Shown here one piece after another: positions 1-7,540 of a DNA stretch of 32,161 nt (positions are counted from its first letter, which is position 1; each line of letters opens with the position of its first letter). The notes under the pieces are model-generated. The model had not been told where the DNA came from and ran no database searches. It saw only the letters and a list, made by a program, of their open reading frames with translations. A program made the position numbers and the translations under genes. Source of the stretch: a bacterium (GTDB lineage Bacteria > Desulfobacterota > S145-22); NCBI GenBank assembly GCA_026986155.1, contig JALSPC010000071.1, forward strand, positions 1-32,161, written 5' to 3'.

Positions 1-603
1 CTGGGACTGGGCCGCCTTGATCTGGGCCGAAACCTGGGCCTCTTTTGCCTTGATGACCTTGATCATCTCCCGGGCCCGGCCCAATCCCGCCTTGGCTGCC
101 TTGTATTTCGCCTCTACCTCGTCGAATTCCTGTCGAGAGACGGACTCCGTCTTGATCAGGTTCTTGAAGCGGTTGTAGGTGACCTCCGCCAGGTGATACT
201 GGGCCTTGGCAGCCTCCAGGGCTTCCAGGGCCTCGCGGAGGTGCGCTTGAACCTCCACCTTCGCCTGCATGGCCGCCTTCTGGCCCGCCTCCGCCATTTT
301 GACCTTGGCGTTGATTTCGGGGCTTGAGATGGAGACGAGCTTCTGTCCTTTTTTGACGTGGTCTCCCTCCTTCACGTAGATGGCCCGGATGTAGCCCATA
401 ACCTTGGGAGACACCATGATCGTCTTCTCGGATCTGACCGTTCCGGTGGCCTCGTAGGGGGGATGAACGGCCTGTTTGTGGACCTGGTAGAGCTTTGTCA
501 CATGAATGGTGGGGCGTTCAACCTTCTTTTTCTCCGCCGACTTGTTACATCCGGCGCCGAGCAGAAGGAGCAAGATGAAAACTGTCCCGATTCCTTTCTT
601 CAT
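1..603 (-). CDS. RND/HlyD-family efflux periplasmic adaptor lipoprotein, partial (C-terminus off the window)
   Basis: Minus-strand reading from an ATG at 603 is open for 201 codons to the window edge, so it is absent from the ORF track. Residues 1-19 form a lipoprotein signal with lipobox GAGC (Cys19). A biotinyl-lipoyl-like segment follows (around KVMGYIRAIYVKEGDHVKKG), then a long Ala/Lys/Glu-rich alpha-hairpin (about residues 100-201), the usual order in membrane fusion proteins. In this family the adaptor bridges an inner-membrane pump to the outer-membrane channel. It starts 12 bp after the TolC-like gene with a GAGGAGA ribosome site, so the two are one operon. The pump itself is expected beyond the left edge. 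The family call is secure; the substrate is unknown. Confidence 0.9.
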   Translation of the reverse strand, partial: MKKGIGTVFILLLLLGAGCNKSAEKKKVERPTIHVTKLYQVHKQAVHPPYEATGTVRSEKTIMVSPKVMGYIRAIYVKEGDHVKKGQKLVSISSPEINAKVKMAEAGQKAAMQAKVEVQAHLREALEALEAAKAQYHLAEVTYNRFKNLIKTESVSRQEFDEVEAKYKAAKAGLGRAREMIKVIKAKEAQVSAQIKAAQSQ

Positions 604-615
604 GGTCGTCTCCTC

Positions 616-2019
616 TTATTCAATCATTCTGCGTTTTTCCGGGAATTCCTTGCTCAGTTTTCCAATGACGAACCGCAGCCTTGCCAACCCCGTTTCGTAG
701 TTGTAAAGGGCCTGCGTGAGCCGCACCTCGGCGGACTTCAATGCCACCTCCCGGTCGAGAACATCCACGATAGTGGTGAGGCGGTTCTTGTAACGGTCCT
801 TGACGATTCTCAGGCTCTCCTTCGCCTGTGCCACGGCGTTTTGCGCCACCTTGATCTGCAGAGCGGCCGTCTTTATCTTGAGATAGGCCTGTTTGACCTG
901 GAGCTTGATCCCGCTCTCCATCCGAAGCCGCAGAAAATGAACCCGCTCGTAGTCCGCCAGGGCCTTGTCGTATTTCGCCTTGTCATATCCCCCTCGGAAG
1001 ATGTTCAGATTGGCCATGATCATCAGAGACCAGTTCTTCCCGCCGTCATCGGCGAAGTTCTTGTCGTAGTTCTCCCAGTTGCCCATGAGGTTGACCGAGG
1101 GTAGAAAGTGCAGTTTCGATTTCTTTATCTCTTTCATGAGGGCCTTTTCCTTGAACTTGAGGCTTTTAAGGTCGTTCCGTCGTGTCAAGGCCTGGTTCCA
1201 GAAGGTCTCCAGTGGCTGGGACGGGGGTGGTCCGCCCACCATTGTGCCGGTAAGCTTGTATTCCCAGGGGAGGGGGAACCCGATGGCGTCGTTCAAGGCC
1301 GACTTGGCGACGGCCACCATGTTCTTGGCGCGGATTTCCTCTTCTTGGAGGCTCAAGAGATAGACCCGGGCGCTCAAGAGGTCCGATTTGACCACCAGGC
1401 CCTGCTTATACATCGATTCGGCGATCTTGACATGTTGCCTGGCCGTCTTGACCGCGTCCTGGATGACGTTGTGAAAGGCCTGGGCCATCAGCACCCCGTC
1501 ATAAGCGTCGATGACTGAGAGAATCACGGCCTTTTCCTTTTGGGTCTTTTCCTCCCGGGTGCTTTCCACCATCAGCTTTGCCTGCTGGTGCCCGATCCAC
1601 ACGTCCCCGCCGTTGAAGATGGGCTGCACGATTTGAAGACGGGTCAGGAAGTTGTTCAGGGTCGGCGGATCGTTCAGGCGGTCGATCCGCATGTCGGACA
1701 TGACGAATTTCCCCTGGTTCAGGCGCATTCCGAAGAAGTAGACAGGATTGTTGCTACGGGAAAAGATCTCGGACAGGTCGAGCCTCGGAAAGAAGCCGGA
1801 GGCGGCCATCGATTTACGGGCCTGGGAGGACTGGTATTTCGCGCGGGCGGCCTTAACCTCCAGGTTTTGCTTCAGGGCGATATCAATGGCGTCCGCGAGC
1901 GTCAGAGACGCGGGCGGTGTGGCAATTCCCCCTTTGCCAGCAGCGGCAACCCAGGAAGAAAGTGAAAAGATTATCAGGAAGATGAGTGGGAGCGTGATTT
2001 CAAATCGATACCTGCGCAT
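616..2019 (-). CDS. TolC-family outer membrane efflux protein
   Basis: 467 aa with an N-terminal signal peptide (MRRYRFEITLPLIFLIIFSL..AAAG). Two outer membrane efflux protein (OEP) repeats follow: the first opens with SLTLADAIDIALKQNLEV, the second begins near residue 270 (LETFWNQALTRRNDLKSLKF). Length and duplicated helix pattern match TolC homologues, which form trimeric outer-membrane exit ducts. It is first in a minus-strand operon with the adaptor lipoprotein immediately downstream. A TTGACT-17-TATATA promoter lies upstream. The transported substrate cannot be read from the sequence. Confidence 0.92.
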   Translation of the reverse strand: MRRYRFEITLPLIFLIIFSLSSWVAAAGKGGIATPPASLTLADAIDIALKQNLEVKAARAKYQSSQARKSMAASGFFPRLDLSEIFSRSNNPVYFFGMRLNQGKFVMSDMRIDRLNDPPTLNNFLTRLQIVQPIFNGGDVWIGHQQAKLMVESTREEKTQKEKAVILSVIDAYDGVLMAQAFHNVIQDAVKTARQHVKIAESMYKQGLVVKSDLLSARVYLLSLQEEEIRAKNMVAVAKSALNDAIGFPLPWEYKLTGTMVGGPPPSQPLETFWNQALTRRNDLKSLKFKEKALMKEIKKSKLHFLPSVNLMGNWENYDKNFADDGGKNWSLMIMANLNIFRGGYDKAKYDKALADYERVHFLRLRMESGIKLQVKQAYLKIKTAALQIKVAQNAVAQAKESLRIVKDRYKNRLTTIVDVLDREVALKSAEVRLTQALYNYETGLARLRFVIGKLSKEFPEKRRMIE

Positions 2020-2136
2020 GGTTATCTCTCCGTTTGATCGGATGGGCCGTTGCTGTTTACGTCAATAGTTCCATACACTTATTCTCGCTCTTGTTGCCGG
2101 CATTCCTTTGTCGCGTGGGCGCAATTTACAAGGTTT

Positions 2137-2165
2137 TATATAGGCACCCCCGGGGCAAAAGTCAA
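2137..2165 (-). promoter_or_regulatory. Candidate sigma70 promoter of the tolC/adaptor operon
   Basis: On the minus strand TTGACT (plus 2160-2165) is followed after 17 bp by TATATA (plus 2137-2142), about 118 bp upstream of the TolC start at 2019. Spacing is optimal and the -35 matches 5 of 6. It is divergent to the regulator promoter at 2198-2226, so the XRE-cupin protein could affect both, although the two do not overlap. Confidence 0.55.
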
Positions 2166-2197
2166 GGGAACAAGGAAAATTGTTTTGGGAGACACCC

Positions 2198-2232
2198 TTG
2201 ACAAATTTATTTATTAAAATTAAACTAATTTT
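2198..2232 (+). promoter_or_regulatory. Promoter and palindromic operator of the XRE-cupin/2-oxoacid oxidoreductase operon
   Basis: TTGACA (2198-2203) is spaced 17 bp from TAAACT (2221-2226). A perfect inverted repeat, AAAATTAAACTAATTTT (2216-2232, 7-bp arms, 3-bp centre), overlaps the -10 and the predicted start of transcription. Such a position suits repression, most simply autoregulation by the XRE-type regulator encoded 30 bp downstream. The binding is inferred; the elements are seen directly. Confidence 0.6.
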
Positions 2233-2261
2233 GAATCGAGAGAAAACGGGATTGGGGTAGG

Positions 2262-2852
2262 ATGGAAGAAATCAGCAGGAAACTGAAGGCGTTGGCCATC
2301 GGGGAAAAGATCCGGCGGATCCGCCAGTCCAAGGGATTGACCCTGGAGGATATTTCCCAACGGACGGGGTTGTCCAAGGCGTTGATCTCTCGGATAGAGA
2401 ATGAACACGTCTCTCCGCCCATCGCGACCCTTTTGCGTATCGCGTCGGCCCTGAAGGTGGAGATCAGCCACTTTTTCACCGACCACACCTCCCCCTACCG
2501 CGTGACGGTGGTGCGGCACCACGAGCGCTCCTCGACGCGGGATTCCATGATCGCCGCGGGACAGGACGCGGGCTATACCTACGAACTTTTGGCCTTCAAG
2601 AAGGACGACAAACACATGGAACCCTTCATCGTCGCGTTCGACCTGAAGGCGAGGGAAGAGGTTCCCATGCAAGTGCACAAGGGGGAGGAGTTCCTCCATG
2701 TCCTGGAAGGGCGGCTGGAATTCTTCACGGAGAACGAGGTGATTATCCTGGAAAGGGGGGACAGTATCTACTTCGATTCGGGGATTCCCCACGGTTACAG
2801 GGGATTGGGTGAAAAACCGCCCAAGGCCCTGGTCGTGGTCTACGCGCCATGA
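2262..2852 (+). CDS. XRE-family transcriptional regulator with C-terminal cupin domain
   Basis: 196 aa. Residues about 14-70 are a helix-turn-helix of the XRE/Cro type (IRRIRQSKGLTLEDISQRTG, then LSKALISRIENEHVSPPIAT). The C-terminal part (about 110-190) is a cupin_2 barrel with the metal-site style motif HKGEEFLHVLEGRLEF and a closing GDSIYFDSGIPHGYRG. This architecture (PuuR/SutR-like) usually senses a small carboxylate or amine in the cupin pocket and controls the adjacent catabolic genes. Its stop is 27 bp before the gamma subunit start, so it heads the oxidoreductase operon. The ligand is unknown; the substrate of the downstream enzyme is the natural guess. Confidence 0.88.
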   Translation: MEEISRKLKALAIGEKIRRIRQSKGLTLEDISQRTGLSKALISRIENEHVSPPIATLLRIASALKVEISHFFTDHTSPYRVTVVRHHERSSTRDSMIAAGQDAGYTYELLAFKKDDKHMEPFIVAFDLKAREEVPMQVHKGEEFLHVLEGRLEFFTENEVIILERGDSIYFDSGIPHGYRGLGEKPPKALVVVYAP

Positions 2853-2879
2853 AAGAAAATGGGCGCAGGGAGGAAACAG

Positions 2880-3425
2880 ATGCTTGAGATTCGATTTCAC
2901 GGCAGGGGCGGTCAGGGGGCCGTGGTAGCCTCTAAGATGCTGGCGGTGGCCTTTTTCAAGGAGGGAAAGGGCGTCCAGTCGTTTCCCACCTACGGCGCGG
3001 AGCGCCGGGGAGCGCCGGTGGCGGCCTTCATCCGCGTGGATGACAAACCCGTCTTGTATCACCATAATATTTACACCCCAACCCACGTGGTGGTCCTGGA
3101 TCCCTCCCTGATGGAGCGGGTGGATGTCACGCAGGGATTGAAAAAAGGGGGATTCGTCCTGGTCAATACGAAACTCGCGCCCACCGATTTCCCGGACCTG
3201 GAAGGATTCGAGGTCCACGTGGTGGACGCGAGCGGGATCGCGGTCAAACACGGCCTGGGAAGTCCGGAGAATCCCATCGTAAACACGGCGGTTCTCGGCG
3301 CTTTTGCCAAGGCGAGCGGACTCGTGGGGCTTCCGGCCGTCCTGGAGGCGGTGAAGGAGGAGAGTCCCATCAAGGTGAAGGCGAACCTCGCCGCCGCGGA
3401 AGAGGCGTATAACAAGGTCACTTAA
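2880..3425 (+). CDS. 2-oxoacid:acceptor oxidoreductase, gamma subunit
   Basis: 181 aa from ATG 2880, preceded by GGGAGGAAAC. The ORF-track start at 2859 adds seven residues that include the ribosome site and is rejected. The opening MLEIRFHGRGGQGAVVASKM and PTYGAERRGAP are hallmarks of the gamma domain of pyruvate/ketoisovalerate ferredoxin oxidoreductases (PF01558). In these enzymes the gamma domain helps assemble the TPP-dependent heterotetramer that oxidatively decarboxylates a 2-oxoacid to an acyl-CoA. Length matches free-standing PorG/VorC/PadE subunits. It is co-directional with the other subunits. Confidence 0.9.
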   Translation: MLEIRFHGRGGQGAVVASKMLAVAFFKEGKGVQSFPTYGAERRGAPVAAFIRVDDKPVLYHHNIYTPTHVVVLDPSLMERVDVTQGLKKGGFVLVNTKLAPTDFPDLEGFEVHVVDASGIAVKHGLGSPENPIVNTAVLGAFAKASGLVGLPAVLEAVKEESPIKVKANLAAAEEAYNKVT

Positions 3426-3458
3426 CGGACCAACAAATTTACGGAACGCGGGGGAAAT

Positions 3459-5171
3459 ATGCTCGGGAAATTAGTTCGGTTCAATGCGATTGGAGAGCTT
3501 CCGGAATCGCCGGTAACCGTTGGGAACACGCTGTGGAACCCCACAGGGACGTGGCGAAGCGTCCGGCCCCTTCACGTCTCCCGCCTGTCGCCCTGCATGC
3601 AGGGATGCCCGGCGGGAAACCCCATCGAGGCCTTCATCCGGAAGATCGAGGAGGGGGACGTGGACGGGGCGTTGGCGCTCATTCGGGAGGAAAACCCCCT
3701 TCCCGGCGTGTGCGGCCGGGTCTGTTTTCATCCCTGCGAGGGGATGTGCAACCGGGGAGCCATGGACCAGCCCGTGGCCATCCACGAACTGGAACGCTGG
3801 GTGGCCGAGCGCGGGAAATGGCAGCCGCCCGCTCCCGGGAAAGAGAGCGGAAAGTCAGTGGCCGTTGTGGGCTCCGGCCCCGCGGGACTGGCGGCGGCCT
3901 ATCACCTGCGGAGGCTGGGGCACGCCGTGACCATCTTCGAGAAGGAAAAAGAGCCGGGCGGGCTCTTGCGCTACGGCATTCCCGCCTACCGCCTTCCCAA
4001 GAAGGTCCTGGATAGGGAGATCCGGCACCTGAAGGCCATGGAAATCGCCTTCGAAACGGGCGCGACCCTGACGGAAGAGGGGTTTGAAAAAAGGGCTTTT
4101 AACGCCGTCCTGTTCGCTGTGGGGGCGCAGAAATTCCGAGACCCGCGCCTGGTGCACCAGGAGGGGGAAGGGGTTTGGCGAGCCCTGGAACTTCTCAAAA
4201 GGGTGAACGCAGGTGAAATCGGAAAATTGAGCGGCAAGGCCGTGGTCATCGGCGGGGGAAACGCCGCCATCGACGCCGCGCGCTGCGCCCTGCGCCTCGG
4301 GGCGGAGGTGACGGTGGCCTACCGCCGCGCGCGCGAGGACATGCCGGCCTTCGACGAGGAGGTGACGGCGGCCGAGGCGGAAGGGATCTCCTTCGTTTTT
4401 CTCGCCGCGCCGCAGAGCGTCAAGCGGAATGGAAAAGGAGAAGTCATCGGGGTTGGGTTCGCCCGCGCGGTGACGGGAAAAAAGGATGCCTCGGGGCGGC
4501 ACGCTATCTCCATCGACCCGCACGACACCTTTTCCATGGACGCGGATATCGTTGTCCTGGCAACGGGTGAGGAACCCGCTGAACTTCCCTGGCAGGTCGA
4601 TTATAAACCGGGACCCACCCTATGCGAGACGGACCGGCCCGGGGTCTTCGTGGCTGGGGACGTGGTGGGGACTGACCGGACGGTGGCCTATGCCATCGGG
4701 TGGGGAAAACGGGCGGCCGTGGCGATCGACGGATACTTGAAGGGGGAAGTTCCCAAAATGGAAAAGATCGCCCTGCCGGGAGGCGCGGGGATCTCCCTGC
4801 GCGCCTACCGGGGAGAGATTGAAATCCCTGCCGGGGAGGCCGTTTCGTTCGAGGCGGTCAACGAGTTCTATTTCCAAGACGTAAAACGGGTCAGCCCCGG
4901 GCAGGTGCCCGCAGCGCAGCGGGCTTCCGGTTTCAGCGAGGTCGTCAAGACCCTGGCCAAGCCCCAAGCCATGAAAGAGGCGAGTCGCTGTTTCCACTGC
5001 GGGGACTGTGTCATGTGCGACAATTGCCTGATCTTTTGCCCTGATGTCGCCATCACCCGAAAGGAGGACGCCCCGGGATACGACGTGGACCTGGATCACT
5101 GCAAGGGATGCGGGATATGCGCCCGTGAGTGTCCCCGCGGGGCCATCATCATGGTGGAGGAACGGGTATGA
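3459..5171 (+). CDS. GltD-like FAD/NAD(P) oxidoreductase fused to a 2x[4Fe-4S] delta subunit
   Basis: 570 aa. Residues 40-120 carry the N-terminal Fe-S domain of the GltD family (Cys46, 50, 85, 89, 93, 97; CGRVCFHPCEGMC). A FAD Rossmann motif (VAVVGSGPAGLAAAYHL, about 134) and an NAD(P) Rossmann motif (VVIGGGNAAIDAA) follow, then the FAD-closing FVAGDVVGTDRTVAYAI. The C-terminus is ferredoxin-like: Cys511, 514, 517, 520, 523, 527, then CKGCGICARECP (548-558), equivalent to PorD. In phenylglyoxylate:NAD+ oxidoreductase a separate GltD-like subunit hands electrons to NAD+; here it seems joined to the ferredoxin subunit. I infer an NAD(P)-linked 2-oxoacid oxidoreductase. Its stop overlaps the alpha start as ATGA. 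Confidence 0.88.
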   Translation: MLGKLVRFNAIGELPESPVTVGNTLWNPTGTWRSVRPLHVSRLSPCMQGCPAGNPIEAFIRKIEEGDVDGALALIREENPLPGVCGRVCFHPCEGMCNRGAMDQPVAIHELERWVAERGKWQPPAPGKESGKSVAVVGSGPAGLAAAYHLRRLGHAVTIFEKEKEPGGLLRYGIPAYRLPKKVLDREIRHLKAMEIAFETGATLTEEGFEKRAFNAVLFAVGAQKFRDPRLVHQEGEGVWRALELLKRVNAGEIGKLSGKAVVIGGGNAAIDAARCALRLGAEVTVAYRRAREDMPAFDEEVTAAEAEGISFVFLAAPQSVKRNGKGEVIGVGFARAVTGKKDASGRHAISIDPHDTFSMDADIVVLATGEEPAELPWQVDYKPGPTLCETDRPGVFVAGDVVGTDRTVAYAIGWGKRAAVAIDGYLKGEVPKMEKIALPGGAGISLRAYRGEIEIPAGEAVSFEAVNEFYFQDVKRVSPGQVPAAQRASGFSEVVKTLAKPQAMKEASRCFHCGDCVMCDNCLIFCPDVAITRKEDAPGYDVDLDHCKGCGICARECPRGAIIMVEERV

Positions 5172-6316
5172 AAAAGGTATTGATGGGGAATTTCGCCGCA
5201 TCCCACGGGGTGCGCCTGTCCCGGGCTCAGGTTATTTCTGCCTACCCGATCACACCCCAGACCCACGTGGTGGAAGAGTTGTCCGCCATGGTGGCGCGGG
5301 GGGACCTGGAAGCCAAGTTCATCAAGGTGGAATCGGAACACTCGGCCCTGGCCTGCTGTATCGCCGCCTCCGTGATGGGGGCGCGGGCCTTTACCGCTAC
5401 CAGCTCCCACGGTCTTCTCCTCATGCACGAGCTATTGCACTGGGCGGCGGGGGGACGTCTGCCCATCGTGATGGTGGCCGTTAACCGGGCCATCGCCCCG
5501 GGATGGAACATCTGGAACGAGCAGACCGATACCCTTTCCCAGCGCGACACGGGCTGGATACAGCTCTACTGCGCCAGCAACCAGGAAATCCTCGACACAG
5601 TCATCCAGGCTTTCAGGTTGGCGGAGTCCGTCAAGATCCCGGTGATGGTCATCTACGACGCCTTCATTCTTTCCCATACCTACGAACCGGTGGATATCCC
5701 GGAACAGGATACCATCGACGGTTTCCTGCCTCCCCTGGACAATCCGGAAGCCCTGAAGGTGGGGGAAGCGCGGGCCTTCGGCAGCGTGACCAATCCTGAT
5801 TTCCACATGGAGTTCCGTATCAAGATGCACAATAGCTACCGACGGGCGATGGAGGAATTTGAGCAGGTTGACAGGGACTACGCGGCGCTGACGGGGCGGG
5901 GCTACGGAATAGTGGAACCCTACCGTTGCGACGACGCGGACCTGATCATGGTCGCCGCCGGATCGCTGGCGGGGCCCGTCCGCATGGTGGTGGACGACCT
6001 CAGGGAAAAGGGAATCAAGGCGGGGCGCGTCAAGCTGAAGATGTTTCGCCCCTTCCCCGCGGCGCAACTGAAAGAGGCCCTGAAACCGGCGAAAAAGATC
6101 CTCGTTCTGGACCGGAACCTGTCGCCTGGGACGGGGGGTATCTTCGCCCATGAGATACGGTCGGCGATGAAGGACGATTCGCGGCCCATCTGGGGCTTCG
6201 TGGCCGGTCTGGGCGGCAGGGATATTACGCCCGAGCTCATCGCGTCCATGTTCTTCGACGCCCTCGGGGCCGAGGCGCCCGTTTCCAACACCATCTTCAA
6301 GGGGGTCCGGTTATGA
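5168..6316 (+). CDS. 2-oxoacid:acceptor oxidoreductase, alpha subunit
   Basis: 382 aa from ATG 5168, which overlaps the preceding stop (ATGA). The ORF-track start at 5129 lies inside the upstream gene and is rejected. The pyrimidine-binding domain opens with RAQVISAYPITPQTHVVEEL and contains KFIKVESEHSALACCIAAS, with the conserved Glu near the TPP aminopyrimidine. The C-terminal domain II (about 255-350) includes GRVKLKMFRPFPAAQLKEAL. This is the standard PorA/VorA layout. Pyruvate, phenylglyoxylate and branched-chain oxoacid enzymes cannot be told apart by eye. Translational coupling on both sides implies a stoichiometric complex. Confidence 0.92.
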   Translation: MKKVLMGNFAASHGVRLSRAQVISAYPITPQTHVVEELSAMVARGDLEAKFIKVESEHSALACCIAASVMGARAFTATSSHGLLLMHELLHWAAGGRLPIVMVAVNRAIAPGWNIWNEQTDTLSQRDTGWIQLYCASNQEILDTVIQAFRLAESVKIPVMVIYDAFILSHTYEPVDIPEQDTIDGFLPPLDNPEALKVGEARAFGSVTNPDFHMEFRIKMHNSYRRAMEEFEQVDRDYAALTGRGYGIVEPYRCDDADLIMVAAGSLAGPVRMVVDDLREKGIKAGRVKLKMFRPFPAAQLKEALKPAKKILVLDRNLSPGTGGIFAHEIRSAMKDDSRPIWGFVAGLGGRDITPELIASMFFDALGAEAPVSNTIFKGVRL

Positions 6317-7200
6317 TTGAACCTACATACGTGATGGAGGAATCGGAGGAGCTGCTATTCCCCGGTCACCTGGCGTGCCAGGGTTGCGGGGCCACCATCG
6401 CCATGCGTTACGTCCTCAAGGCCCTGGGCAGGAAAACGGTTGTGGTCATTCCCGCCTGCTGCTGGTCGATTATTTCGGGCCTGTTTCCCTCCTCCTGTCT
6501 GGACGTGCCATTGATTCACACCGCCTTCGAGACAGCCGCCGCCGCGGCTACGGGTGTGCGCGCGGCCCTTGACGTGCAGGGGCAGGAAGACGTCAACGTC
6601 CTGGCCTGGGCGGGGGACGGTGGGACCTTCGACATCGGGTTCCAGGCCCTCTCCGGGGCGGCGGAGCGCAACGAAAACATCATCTACTGCTGCTACGACA
6701 ACGAGGCCTACATGAACACGGGGATCCAGCGCTCTTCCGCAACGCCCGTGGGGGCGTGGACGACGACCACCCCCAAGGGGGGGCTGGAGGACAGGCCCAA
6801 GAAGGACATCGTTCCCATCATGGCGGCCCACAGGATTCCCTATACCGCCACGGCGAACGTGGCCTTCCCCGACGATCTTTACCGGAAGGTCAAGAAGGCT
6901 CTTTCCTACAAGGGGATGAAGTTCATCCATATCCTCTCCCCGTGCCCCACCGGCTGGCGGATTCCCTCCTCCGAGTCCATCGAAGTGGCGCGCCTGGCAA
7001 CCCTGACGAACCTCTTTCCCCTCTACGAGGTGGAAAACGGGGACACGTGGCGGGTGACTTACCATCCCTCCAGGAAGATGCCCGTGGAAAAATACCTGGA
7101 CGCTCAGGCCCGTTTTCGGCTGATGAGCGGAGAGGATAGAGACCAGATTCAGAAAAACGTGGATAAAAGTTGGCAAGAATTGCTAAAAAGATCGGGTTGA
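6313..7200 (+). CDS. 2-oxoacid:acceptor oxidoreductase, beta (TPP-binding) subunit
   Basis: 295 aa, start overlapping the alpha stop (ATGA). Cysteines of the beta [4Fe-4S] cluster start at CQGCGA (about residue 23), with a further CCW near 55. The TPP/Mg motif is GDGGTFDIGFQALSGAAERN, followed by YDNEAYMNTGIQRS and TPVGAWTTT. These are the PorB-type signatures, and length is normal. This subunit holds the TPP diphosphate and the proximal cluster that receives electrons. It completes a four-gene enzyme, and the operon likely ends at the terminator at 7415. Confidence 0.92.
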   Translation: MIEPTYVMEESEELLFPGHLACQGCGATIAMRYVLKALGRKTVVVIPACCWSIISGLFPSSCLDVPLIHTAFETAAAAATGVRAALDVQGQEDVNVLAWAGDGGTFDIGFQALSGAAERNENIIYCCYDNEAYMNTGIQRSSATPVGAWTTTTPKGGLEDRPKKDIVPIMAAHRIPYTATANVAFPDDLYRKVKKALSYKGMKFIHILSPCPTGWRIPSSESIEVARLATLTNLFPLYEVENGDTWRVTYHPSRKMPVEKYLDAQARFRLMSGEDRDQIQKNVDKSWQELLKRSG

Positions 7201-7414
7201 AACACTTGAGGCCTCCGGAGCCGTTAGGGAAAGATTCACCGCAAAGCGAAGAGGGTGTCCTATAAGGCGCCGATCAAGTTAGAGTTCATCGATGAACTCG
7301 CCTGTTACGCCACGGGAATGGTATTGCGGCGCCTTTTGGAGGAACGGGTCCAGTTCGCAAAAATTTCCGTCTGACTAACTCGGCGTGTTGTTTCCCCAAA
7401 CAGGGAGCTGTCCC
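7201..7414 (+). other. Intergenic stretch with one possible 39-aa ORF (7255-7374)
   Basis: Between the beta subunit and its terminator there is an open frame from GTG 7255 to TGA 7374. It encodes 39 aa ending LEERVQFAKISV and is open back to a TAG at 7225. The only ribosome-site candidate is a weak GAAGAGG directly against the GTG. I do not recognise the product. It may be a remnant or chance ORF; nothing else was seen here. Confidence 0.2.
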
Positions 7415-7443
7415 GCGCGTGGGCGCGACACGCGCCTTTTTTT
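7415..7443 (+). terminator. Rho-independent terminator of the oxidoreductase operon
   Basis: A perfect 7-bp stem GCGCGTG/CACGCGC (7415-7421 and 7429-7435) with a 7-nt loop is followed, after one C, by seven T residues. It ends the operon 215 bp after the beta-subunit stop and sits immediately before the next promoter. Confidence 0.8.
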
Positions 7444-7444
7444 C

Positions 7445-7473
7445 TTGACATCCGCCCGGCGGGCGTTTATGAC
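7445..7473 (+). promoter_or_regulatory. Candidate sigma70 promoter of mgtE
   Basis: TTGACA (7445-7450) is separated by 17 bp from TATGAC (7468-7473). The spacer contains a small GC palindrome (GCCCGGCGGGC). It begins two bases after the T-tract of the upstream terminator and leaves a leader of about 60 nt, too short for the known M-box Mg2+ riboswitch. Confidence 0.6.
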
Positions 7474-7540
7474 GGTTCCGGGACGGATTTACGAACCCGT
7501 TTGAAATCTTCCAATCGAAAGCGACTTTTGGAGAGATGAG

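Noticed and set aside
2220-3251. 343-aa minus-strand ORF
   Set aside because: It is antisense to the XRE-cupin and gamma subunit genes and lacks any recognisable domain or ribosome site.
7474-7540. Mg2+ riboswitch (M-box) or other leader before mgtE
   Set aside because: The leader from the predicted start site is only about 60 nt and shows no M-box elements.
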